Shown: piece after piece, positions 41,767 through 49,097 of the stretch | How the letters are laid out: each line of letters opens with the position of its first letter | Position numbering within the stretch: the stretch's first letter is position 1 | Assembly: GCF_002001005.1 (NCBI RefSeq) | Contig: NZ_MUNX01000040.1 | Location: 1 to 49,097, forward strand | Length of the DNA: 49,097 nt | DNA from: Flavobacterium sp. A45 | GTDB lineage: Bacteria; Bacteroidota; Bacteroidia; Flavobacteriales; Flavobacteriaceae | Direction of reading: 5' to 3' | Position numbers and translations under genes: made by a program | The notes under the pieces: generated by a model | The model's input: only the letters and a program-made list of their open reading frames with translations | Databases searched by the model: none | What the model was told of the DNA's origin: nothing

Positions 41767-44292
41767 ATGTTAAATTTTACTTTTCAACATATAAACGCTA
41801 CCAAAAATAATAACGGCAATAGTTGGAAATCTATTTTCGTTTTTTTTGCTCTAATCTCTCTCCTTTCTACTGCTGGCCAAACCCCAAAAAAAGAAATGGA
41901 TTCCATCGTTAAAGAAATTGGAATCAAAAATAGAATAAACCAGCTTATGCTTGAGAGTAAAGCAAATTATGATAAGAAAGCGAGACAGGAAAAATACATA
42001 AACTACCAAAAAGTCCAAAAACAAAATAGAATATTCAATTTAATTGAATTTGAAGTACAAAACGCTAAGTTCCTTATAAACAGAGGATTTGATTACAAGG
42101 AGATTACACAAGAAATTCATCAATTAAAAGATTGGGAAGAATTTGCCGTTAAAGGAATCGTTGGAAAAAAATTTAGGGTTATAACTGACAGGAACCTTAG
42201 TTCTACTTCTATTCTTCTTGACGAATTATTAAAACGCACCAATAATCGTTTAAAAAAAATCAGTTTTGAAAATCAAGAACTTAGTAGAACACAAGAGAAA
42301 ATTGATTCCTTAGTAGCTGAAAAAAGTCTGTATTATGTTCCAACCGATTCGGTTGCCAGAGAAATTTACCGCCTGCAATCGTTGAAGATGAATGCTGACA
42401 TCGATCTAGTCTCTGATAGGCTGAAAAATGCCGTCGACAGTATTCAAACATTGAAAATTTTGGGTGATCAATTAAAATTCAAAATTGAATCGGATATAAT
42501 ACAGAATGACAAACTCAGACAAATCGAACTTGACCAATTATTCACTAAAAAAGTTCCTGTTTTTGAACGTCTTGACATCAAAACATTAATGGTTAATGAT
42601 CCTTTGGCTTATTCCATTAAAACAAATAATCTAGTACTTTATTTTTATCTGATAAACAATAAAAATGCAATACTGACGATGCTGATACTAATAATCGGCA
42701 CAGTGATATACTTTAATTTACAAAAGAGAAAATTCCTTAATTTGGGTTATAAAAAAAACATGCTAGTTGATGTCTATATCCTAAATAGCCCAATAGCAAC
42801 AGCAGTTTTGGTAGTCTTGAACTTGTACCAATTTATTCTCCCTATGCCACCGCTTATTTTTTCTATTCTAATCTGGACAATATCAACCATTTCATTGACC
42901 GTAATGATGTGGAAATCGATTAAGATATTTGTCTGGAAAATTTGGATAGCCATTTTTGTATTGAATCTCATAGCATTATTTGACATTATAATTTTGATTC
43001 ACTTTATTGGAGAATCCTTTTTAATTATGGCTATAAATTGTTTAGGTATTGCAATCGGTATTTATGCATTCGTAAATAGATCCCAAATTCAAAGAAAAAT
43101 TTATTTATGGTATATCATTTTAGCGACAATTCTCCAATTTTTCTCATTCTATTATCTGGTAAACGGTCATTACAATTTAGGTAAATTTTTAATGACTAAA
43201 GCAGTTTACACAATTATAGTCGTGTTTTCACTCTATAGCACATTCATAATAGTGAAGGAAATTAATTTGGTGTCTAAAATTTTGAACGAAGTCGATGAAG
43301 ACGAACCTAGAAATACTATCAGCGGAGTTCCTCATAAATTTACTATTGGTTTTTATGTGATTCTCTTCATTTGTTGGTTTTTATTGATGACAAGAAACAC
43401 CTTTACTTTCCAAAATTTTGTAGACCCCTTTAGAAGTACCATATCCGAACCCCGAAGTATTGGAAACATTACGTTTTCGTTTGAAAATATCATAATATTC
43501 ATCCTTGTAATTGTATTGTCCAGTTTCATTTCAAAAGTGGTTTCCTTTTTGGCTTCCGATAATCAAATTATAAAAAGCAAAAACAAAACCAAAAATTTTG
43601 GAAGCTGGTTATTTTTATCCCGAATAGCCATTGTAACTTTAGGTGTGCTTATTGCTTTTGCATCTGCAGGTATTCCTTTGGATAGAATAACATTAATCAT
43701 AAGTGCATTGGGAGTTGGTATTGGTTTTGGTATGCAAAGCTTAGTTAATAATCTAATAAGTGGATTAATCATAGCTTTTGAAAAACCAGTGAGTTTGGAC
43801 GATATCATTGAAGTTGGGACCCAATCCGGAAAAATGAAATCTATTGGCATCAGAAGTAGCGTAGTCACTACATTTGATGGCGCCGATGTAATTATTCCAA
43901 ACGGAGAATTATTAAACCAAAATTTAACCAATTGGACTCTAGGAAGCAGTAGCCGCAGATCGGAAATCCGATTTGGGGTAGCCTATGGAACCGACTTGGA
44001 ATTAACCAAAAAATTGCTTTTTGAAATTCTTGAAAAAAATCAAAACGTGCTGATGAGGCCACAACCGGCAATTTGGTTTACTAAATTTGGCGACAGTTCT
44101 ATTGACTTAGTTCTGAAATACTGGATTAGCCACTTTGATTTTGATAATGACACAAGGAGCGAATTGATAATTGCTATTGACAAAACCTTAAAAGAAAACA
44201 ACATTGTCATACCATTTTCTCAACAGGATATTCACATTATAAATAAAGAAATTGAACCTGAATCCAAAGTTGATCCTATGCAAGAATTGTAA
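41767..44292 (+). CDS. MscS-family mechanosensitive channel with long N-terminal region
   Basis: An 841-residue inner-membrane protein. There is an N-terminal hydrophobic segment (residues ~19-37), then ~250 residues rich in coiled-coil helices that are probably periplasmic, then about nine or ten membrane helices (~300-640). The MscS pore helix and beta domain follow at ~640-820: GVGIGFGMQSLVNNLISGLIIAFEKPVSLDDIIEVG, then RSSVVTTFDGADVIIPNGELL and the C-terminal alpha-beta part. Layout resembles the large MscK/YbdG-like channels that release solutes on osmotic downshock. Stands alone. Confidence 0.9.
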   Translation: MLNFTFQHINATKNNNGNSWKSIFVFFALISLLSTAGQTPKKEMDSIVKEIGIKNRINQLMLESKANYDKKARQEKYINYQKVQKQNRIFNLIEFEVQNAKFLINRGFDYKEITQEIHQLKDWEEFAVKGIVGKKFRVITDRNLSSTSILLDELLKRTNNRLKKISFENQELSRTQEKIDSLVAEKSLYYVPTDSVAREIYRLQSLKMNADIDLVSDRLKNAVDSIQTLKILGDQLKFKIESDIIQNDKLRQIELDQLFTKKVPVFERLDIKTLMVNDPLAYSIKTNNLVLYFYLINNKNAILTMLILIIGTVIYFNLQKRKFLNLGYKKNMLVDVYILNSPIATAVLVVLNLYQFILPMPPLIFSILIWTISTISLTVMMWKSIKIFVWKIWIAIFVLNLIALFDIIILIHFIGESFLIMAINCLGIAIGIYAFVNRSQIQRKIYLWYIILATILQFFSFYYLVNGHYNLGKFLMTKAVYTIIVVFSLYSTFIIVKEINLVSKILNEVDEDEPRNTISGVPHKFTIGFYVILFICWFLLMTRNTFTFQNFVDPFRSTISEPRSIGNITFSFENIIIFILVIVLSSFISKVVSFLASDNQIIKSKNKTKNFGSWLFLSRIAIVTLGVLIAFASAGIPLDRITLIISALGVGIGFGMQSLVNNLISGLIIAFEKPVSLDDIIEVGTQSGKMKSIGIRSSVVTTFDGADVIIPNGELLNQNLTNWTLGSSSRRSEIRFGVAYGTDLELTKKLLFEILEKNQNVLMRPQPAIWFTKFGDSSIDLVLKYWISHFDFDNDTRSELIIAIDKTLKENNIVIPFSQQDIHIINKEIEPESKVDPMQEL

Positions 44293-44391
44293 TTATGTTT
44301 TGATAGTACTACAAAAACTATTCTCAAAGTTCTGAATACTTATAATTTAGAAAAAGATAAATTTTAACAACATCCTATTTATTATAAACAA

Positions 44392-44418
44392 CAAAGGAAA
44401 CCCTTTTGGTTTCCTTTG
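44392..44418. terminator. Hairpin between convergent MscS-type gene and small secreted protein gene
   Basis: Perfect 11-base stem CAAAGGAAACC/GGTTTCCTTTG with loop CTTTT. T runs beside it are weak, so terminator activity is likely but not certain. Confidence 0.5.
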
Positions 44419-44495
44419 ACTGATATTCAATTAAATATCAAAACCCTAATCGATTTAAAGCATTCGGTAAATATCCGATTCTTTAATACAGCACT

Positions 44496-44831
44496 TTAGT
44501 TTTTAAATCTTACTTCAAAAACATAGTCTTTTCCAACAACTAATTCGTTAGAAGAAAGCTTTTTGTAATTAAGCACCTGCTTAACATAATCTTGAATTTG
44601 CGAATTATTTGAATTCACTTGTAATACGACAACCTGATTCAATTTGTTAACTACAAAAGTAACTTTAACCAATTCTTCTTTTTCTAAAATATCTCCTGAA
44701 AAAGATTTGTTAAGCAACAAGGACAACTCTTTTGTAGTTTTTGAAACAACTTTAGGATCATCATCACTAGTCGAAGCAAATGCAGTACTTACAAATAAAG
44801 AGACAATAGCTGATAAAATTAATTTTTTCAT
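44496..44831 (-). CDS. Small secreted protein, TonB C-terminal-like fold possible
   Basis: A 111-residue exported protein (signal MKKLILSAIVSLFVSTAFA). The mature ~90 residues (LLNKSFSGDILEKEELVKVTFVVNKLNQVVVLQVNSNNSQIQDYVKQVLNYKKL then VGKDYVFEVRF) have the strand-helix-strand pattern of TonB C-terminal-type domains, in which VxVxFxVNxxGxV is followed by a helix. It lacks a membrane anchor and Pro-rich linker, so it is not a TonB itself. A -7 box lies 26 bases upstream. Function unknown. Confidence 0.7.
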   Translation of the reverse strand: MKKLILSAIVSLFVSTAFASTSDDDPKVVSKTTKELSLLLNKSFSGDILEKEELVKVTFVVNKLNQVVVLQVNSNNSQIQDYVKQVLNYKKLSSNELVVGKDYVFEVRFKN

Positions 44832-44856
44832 GGTTTTTTGTTTTAAGATTACATGT

Positions 44857-44864
44857 CAAAATTA
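44857..44864 (-). promoter_or_regulatory. -7 box TAATTTTG for the small secreted protein gene
   Basis: The minus-strand match to TAnnTTTG lies 26 bases before the start codon. Confidence 0.45.
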
Positions 44865-45089
44865 CTCATGAAAAACACATAAAAATCACAAAATAAATCA
44901 CTTAACTAATTCTTAAAATAGAAAAAACATTAGATTTTTCCTTCATTAAACTCCCATCATCCCAAATAAATTAAAAATAAATACTTTTAAAATTAATTCG
45001 TAAAAAACTAAGAAAACAGCAACAAAAAAACATTTTACTTAATTTAAGTATAATCCAGTTTTTTGATAACATTAGCTTTAAAAAGAGCA

Positions 45090-46655
45090 TTAAGAACTAC
45101 AACTTAACATAGAACACCCCACCTTGTCTCTGGCCCAATCAGGTCTTTTGGCAAACCATTTTTGGCTTTCAAGTTGTTCATCATATGGCTTTTTAAGCAA
45201 TTCAAACAGTTCGTTCAGTAAAGAATAATCTCCCTTATCAGCAGCATCAATACTTAATTGTGCCATATAATTTCGCAATACATATTTGGGGTTCACGGAA
45301 TTCATTTGTTCTTTTCTCTCAGTATCACTAAGAAGTTCATCATTGATTCGACTACTATAATTCCCTAACCAACCATACCATTTATCCAGAATAGATTCAT
45401 TAAGGTCTTTTTCATTATAAAAAGCCTCTTTAATTTTATCTAAAGCAACTTCGGTCGAATCCTCTTTTTGAACACTACTCAAGTTTCTAAAGAAAATAGT
45501 CATATCAGTTTCAATTAGCTGTAGAATTTCCGTCAAGCTTTCAATTAAAATAGCGTCTTCATCCTTACTTAATTTGAGACCAAGCTTATTTTGCATCATA
45601 CTCCAATATTCCTTTTGATAATTATTACCAAAGGCATTCAAGATAGTTTCAAGCGGTTTGGCATCATTAATTAACGGATACAAAGCATTAGCTAATTGAT
45701 ACAAATTCCACAAAGCAATATCGGGTTGATTGCCAAATCGGTATCTTTTATATTGCCTATCGGTTGTATTGGGAGTCCAATTCGGGTCGTAATCTTCCAG
45801 CCATCCATAAGGTCCATAGTCAATCGTAATACCATGAATTGACATATTATCAGTGTTCATGACGCCATGAACAAAACCTACTCGTTGCCAGTGTACAATC
45901 ATTTCTAAGGTTGTTTGGGTCACCGCTTGAAAAAAGGCAAGATATTTTTCGACACCTTCACTCTTAATCTCCGGAAAATGATATTTGATGGTATAATCCG
46001 TTAATAATTGCAGTGTAGCATGATCTTTTCTTGAGGCAAATAATTCAAAATTCCCAAATCGTATAAATGAAGGTGCTACTCTACAAACGATGGCTCCTTT
46101 CTCATAAGCTGGGTTTCCATTATAGAGTATATCTCTCATTACCTGATCACCGGAAAGCATTAGCGAAAGCGAACGTGTTGTTGGAACTCCCAAATAATGC
46201 ATAGCCTCTGCACATAAATGCTCTCTAATAGAAGATCGCAATACTGCAAAGCCATCGGCTGTGCGGGAATATGGTGTAGGACCTGCTCCTTTTAATTGTA
46301 ATGTGTACAACTTATCATTATGTACTACTTCGGTTAGATTGATGGCGCGACCATCACCCAATTGCCCAGCCCAATTTCCAAATTGATGCCCAGCATAAGC
46401 TAAAGCATACGGCTTGGTTTCTGGATAAATGGTATTCCCCGAAAAAGTATTTAGAAAATCATCTGAACGAATGTCTTCCAGGGACAATCCTAAAGAATTG
46501 GCCACCTCAACCGAAGCATGCATCAAAGAAGGGTTCGAAGGGTTCTTTGGTACTACATAAGAAAAACAGGCTTGCTCCACCTGTCTCGGAATATTGATTT
46601 CACTTGGATCGGCAGGTAATTCGGTAGTAAAATTATTTTGTATGTGAAGTTTCAT
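45090..46655 (-). CDS. selO: SelO/YdiU-family protein adenylyltransferase (pseudokinase fold)
   Basis: A 521-residue SelO. The family transfers AMP from ATP to protein hydroxyl groups, with ATP bound in a flipped orientation. Conserved parts are YAGHQFGNWAGQLGDGRAINLTEV (residues ~88-111), LQLKGAGPTPYSRTADGFAVLRSSIREHLCAEAMHYLGVPTTRSLSLMLSG and VHGVMNTDNMSIHGITIDYGPYGWLEDYDP (catalytic Asn/Asp region near residue 268). The C-terminus ends SMLSCSS, with Cys at the place where eukaryotic SelO has selenocysteine. Length normal. Stands alone. Confidence 0.93.
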   Translation of the reverse strand: MKLHIQNNFTTELPADPSEINIPRQVEQACFSYVVPKNPSNPSLMHASVEVANSLGLSLEDIRSDDFLNTFSGNTIYPETKPYALAYAGHQFGNWAGQLGDGRAINLTEVVHNDKLYTLQLKGAGPTPYSRTADGFAVLRSSIREHLCAEAMHYLGVPTTRSLSLMLSGDQVMRDILYNGNPAYEKGAIVCRVAPSFIRFGNFELFASRKDHATLQLLTDYTIKYHFPEIKSEGVEKYLAFFQAVTQTTLEMIVHWQRVGFVHGVMNTDNMSIHGITIDYGPYGWLEDYDPNWTPNTTDRQYKRYRFGNQPDIALWNLYQLANALYPLINDAKPLETILNAFGNNYQKEYWSMMQNKLGLKLSKDEDAILIESLTEILQLIETDMTIFFRNLSSVQKEDSTEVALDKIKEAFYNEKDLNESILDKWYGWLGNYSSRINDELLSDTERKEQMNSVNPKYVLRNYMAQLSIDAADKGDYSLLNELFELLKKPYDEQLESQKWFAKRPDWARDKVGCSMLSCSS

Positions 46656-46847
46656 TTCTTTAAGAGTATTCGAACTAGAATTATAAAATCAAGTCAACTG
46701 TAAAGGTATTTCATCCTTTTAAGATAATTGAATTCTTGCGATAATTTTATTTTATAACCAAAGTCGTTTTGTTTATAAAAAAGGTAAATTCAAAAAATTC
46801 GATTTCAATGGTAGAAAAGTTGAACTTTCACTCCAGATTTTTTTTGA

Positions 46848-46855
46848 TATATTTG
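46848..46855 (+). promoter_or_regulatory. -7 box TATATTTG for the EEP-family gene
   Basis: Matches TAnnTTTG, 24 bases before the start at 46879. Confidence 0.4.
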
Positions 46856-46878
46856 AAAAGTCAATACATAACTTATCT

Positions 46879-47571
46879 ATGAAAATAATCACTTGGAATT
46901 GTAATGGAGCATTTAGAAAAAAGTTTAGTCAACTTGAATCATTTGATGCAGATATTATTGTCATACAAGAATGTGAAGATCCAAAAATGTCAAATGATAA
47001 AAAATATAAAGAATGGGCTAGCAATTTTATCTGGATAGGAGACAATAAAAATAAAGGGCTAGGAATGTTTTGCAAAGCATCTGTTAAATTATCCGACAAT
47101 AATTGGGATACAAATGGACTTAAATATTTTATATCTGCCAATATTGATAATAATTTCAATATTATTGGTCTATGGAATCATCATGCAAATTCACCAACTT
47201 TTGGCTATATAGGTCAATTTTGGAAATATCTACAAATAAACAAACCTTTAATGACAAAAACTTTAATAACTGGAGACTTTAACAGTAATAAAATCTGGGA
47301 TAAATGGGACAGATGGTGGAATCATTCAGACGTTGTAAAAGAATTAGACGAAATTGAAATCAGAAGTTTATATCACGAATATTTTAACGAAAAACAAGGA
47401 GAAGAAGAAGTTCCTACTTTCTATTTACAAAGAAATATTTCAAAACCATATCATATAGATTATGCCTTTGCAGATAAAAAAACCTTCAAAAAAATTAAAA
47501 ACATTATAATAGGTCAAAAAAACGACTGGTTAGAATTGAGTGACCATATGCCAATAATAATCGAATTTTAA
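46879..47571 (+). CDS. Endonuclease/exonuclease/phosphatase-family protein
   Basis: A 230-residue cytoplasmic member of the Mg-dependent EEP superfamily. Active-site landmarks are MKIITWNCNGAF (Asn), IIVIQECE (metal-ligand Glu), LWNHHANSPTFGY (middle His region), LITGDFNSNKIWD (Asp/Asn) and the C-terminal LSDHMPIIIEF (catalytic Asp-His). It is close to the short endonuclease-like branch, without accessory domains, and has no signal peptide. Substrate (DNA, RNA or phosphoester) is not known. The gene is notably AT-rich, with an isolated promoter-like box. Confidence 0.85.
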   Translation: MKIITWNCNGAFRKKFSQLESFDADIIVIQECEDPKMSNDKKYKEWASNFIWIGDNKNKGLGMFCKASVKLSDNNWDTNGLKYFISANIDNNFNIIGLWNHHANSPTFGYIGQFWKYLQINKPLMTKTLITGDFNSNKIWDKWDRWWNHSDVVKELDEIEIRSLYHEYFNEKQGEEEVPTFYLQRNISKPYHIDYAFADKKTFKKIKNIIIGQKNDWLELSDHMPIIIEF

Positions 47572-47603
47572 AATATTGTCAAAATTATTTTTCCCCAAAA
47601 CAA

Positions 47604-47631
47604 AAAATCCTGAGCTTTCACTCAGGATTTT
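47604..47631. terminator. Bidirectional terminator between the EEP gene and sucC
   Basis: AAAATCCTGAG pairs perfectly with CTCAGGATTTT around CTTTCA; T runs flank both strands, better on the minus strand (sucC). Confidence 0.85.
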
Positions 47632-47652
47632 CAATATTATAGACTTTTCTAA

Positions 47653-48846
47653 TTAAGAAAGCGCAGCTTTTACTTGGTCTGCAGCTTCTTGGAATTCAAC
47701 AGCAGATAAAATTGGCATTCCTGAATTATCAATTAATTCTTTTGCGATAGCAGCATTAGTACCTTGTAAACGAACAATGATTGGCACTTTTATAGCATCA
47801 CCCATATTTTTGTATGCATCAACAACTCCTTGTGCCACACGGTCACAACGAACGATTCCACCAAAAATATTAATCAAAATTGCTTTTACGTTTACATCTT
47901 TCAAGATAATACGGAAAGCCGTTTCAACACGTTTTGCATCAGCAGTTCCACCTACGTCTAGGAAGTTTGCAGGTTCAAAACCAGCATACTTAATTAAATC
48001 CATAGTTGCCATTGCAAGACCTGCACCATTAACCATACATCCTACAGTACCGTCAAGATCTACGTAGTTCAATCCTACTTCTTTTGCTTCAACTTCGATT
48101 GGGTTCTCCTCACGAACGTCACGCATATCAGCATATTTCTTTTGTCTGTATAAAGCATTATCATCGATATTTACTTTAGCATCTACAGCCATAATTTTAT
48201 CATCCGAAGTTTTCAAAACTGGGTTGATTTCAAACATAGATGCATCAGAACCAATGTAAGCATTGTATAATGAATCGATGAATTTAACCATTTCTTTGAA
48301 AGCATTTCCAGAAAGACCTAAGTTAAAAGCAATTCTTCTTGCTTGAAAACCTTGTAATCCAACAGCTGGATCAATTTCTTCCGTAAAAATTAAATGTGGA
48401 GTATGTTCAGCAACTTCTTCAATATCCATTCCACCTTCAGTAGAATACATAATCATGTTACGTCCCGTAGCTCTATTCAAAAGAACAGAAACATAAAACT
48501 CAGAAGTTTCACTTTCACCTGGATAATAAACATCTTCAGCGATTAAAACTTTGTGCACTTTTTTTCCTTCAGCAGAAGTTTGAGGTGTGATTAATTGCAT
48601 TCCGATAATTTCTTCTGCAATTCCTTCTACTTTATCAATTCCTTTGGCAAGTTTTACTCCACCACCTTTTCCACGACCACCTGCGTGAATTTGGGCTTTT
48701 ACAACATACCAACTTGTACCAGTTTCGGTAGTTAATTGTTTTGCAGCAGCTACAGCTTCTACTGGACTATTAGCTACAATTCCGCGTTGAATGCGAACTC
48801 CATAGCTAGCTAAAATTTCTTTTCCTTGATATTCGTGTATGTTCAT
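47653..48846 (-). CDS. sucC: Succinyl-CoA synthetase beta subunit (ADP/GDP-forming)
   Basis: A 397-residue SucC. The N-terminal ATP-grasp domain (residues ~1-235, MNIHEYQGKEILASYGV, VVKAQIHAGGRGKGGGVKLAK) binds the nucleotide. The C-terminal flavodoxin-like domain (NGAGLAMATMDLIKYAGFEPANFLDVGGTADAKRVETAFRIIL, then NIFGGIVRCDRVAQGVVDAY) meets the alpha subunit. It converts succinyl-CoA to succinate with ATP or GTP formation in the TCA cycle. sucD is not adjacent in this window: the next genes downstream are on the other strand and there is no gene to the right up to 49097. Confidence 0.96.
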   Translation of the reverse strand: MNIHEYQGKEILASYGVRIQRGIVANSPVEAVAAAKQLTTETGTSWYVVKAQIHAGGRGKGGGVKLAKGIDKVEGIAEEIIGMQLITPQTSAEGKKVHKVLIAEDVYYPGESETSEFYVSVLLNRATGRNMIMYSTEGGMDIEEVAEHTPHLIFTEEIDPAVGLQGFQARRIAFNLGLSGNAFKEMVKFIDSLYNAYIGSDASMFEINPVLKTSDDKIMAVDAKVNIDDNALYRQKKYADMRDVREENPIEVEAKEVGLNYVDLDGTVGCMVNGAGLAMATMDLIKYAGFEPANFLDVGGTADAKRVETAFRIILKDVNVKAILINIFGGIVRCDRVAQGVVDAYKNMGDAIKVPIIVRLQGTNAAIAKELIDNSGMPILSAVEFQEAADQVKAALS

Positions 48847-48896
48847 AATATAGAATTTGTCTGGATTCTGAATCTATTTCAGAATAAAAGTGGCAC

Positions 48897-48904
48897 AAAA
48901 ATAG
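48897..48904 (-). promoter_or_regulatory. -7 box TATTTTTG for sucC
   Basis: The minus strand matches TAnnTTTG followed by TGCC, 50 bases before the sucC start. The rest, to 49097, is AT-rich with nothing recognised. Confidence 0.45.
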
Positions 48905-49097
48905 CAAAATTTAATTTAATTGAAATTTTTTTTAATTATAATAACATATAAAAGTAAAAATTGGTCAATCTTTAATCTCAAACGTTATAGTGGAATAAAT
49001 TTAAAAATTCTCAGCTTTTTTGTTAAAATAATTATCCACAAAAAGTATAATCCTATATTTATTACAAAAAACAAGTGTTTTTAAAATTTAAAAAAAT

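Overview
The window is ordinary AT-rich chromosome of a member of the Bacteroidota, most likely Flavobacterium or a close relative. The signs are TAnnTTTG-type -7 boxes ahead of several genes, almost no Shine-Dalgarno sequences, a DUF3276/PUR-alpha-like protein, a monomeric NADP isocitrate dehydrogenase, a cyclophilin-FKBP fusion, a TonB receptor/DUF4249 pair, lipoproteins with acidic residues after the lipobox Cys, and intergenic repeats of a kind common in flavobacterial genomes. No tRNA, rRNA, CRISPR array, phage gene, transposase or recombinase gene was seen.

Layout. 1-5.1 kb: ABC exporter, DUF3276 protein, then a leftward group (rdgB, outer-membrane MetA-type protein, GNAT-like protein). 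5.3-7.4 kb: a surface-type lipocalin-like lipoprotein, a possible small RNA, a NYN/OST-HTH protein and a structured repeat. 7.4-11.1 kb: an alpha-oxoamine synthase, then two alpha/beta hydrolases and a mercaptopyruvate-type sulfurtransferase in one operon. 11.2-18.5 kb: SulP transporter, YceI, CsaA-like protein, cyclophilin-FKBP fusion, GNAT, TlpA-like protein, DUF4256. 18.5-22.8 kb: the accessory region (below). 23.2-26.6 kb: M3 peptidase, DUF1569, EndoG-type nuclease. 26.7-30.4 kb: trmD, rplS and icd. 30.6-33.8 kb: TonB receptor plus DUF4249 lipoprotein. 33.9-41.4 kb: thiamine pyrophosphokinase, rlmF, uvrB, TerB-like, esterase, TlpA-like protein, DUF1456. 41.8-48.8 kb: MscS-type channel, small secreted protein, SelO, EEP-family protein and sucC.

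The main discovery candidate is at 18.5-22.8 kb. Five unrelated single genes (NTF2-like secreted protein, SAM methyltransferase, unknown membrane protein, GNAT, unknown lipoprotein) all lie on the minus strand. Each is followed at once by a 130-165 bp imperfectly palindromic element that shares a core and has integron-like R boxes. The first bases of a cassette are the reverse complement of the 5' end of that same cassette's own element: 10 bases for the GNAT and lipoprotein cassettes, weaker for the others. This is the architecture of integron gene cassettes with attC sites, but no integrase is present in the window. I read it as a CALIN-like (integrase-less) cassette array in a Bacteroidota chromosome; the call is inferred from sequence alone.

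Most of the rest is housekeeping: translation and RNA modification (trmD, rplS, rlmF), TCA cycle (icd, sucC), DNA repair and nucleotide-pool cleaning (uvrB, rdgB), cofactor synthesis (thiamine pyrophosphokinase), redox and envelope functions.
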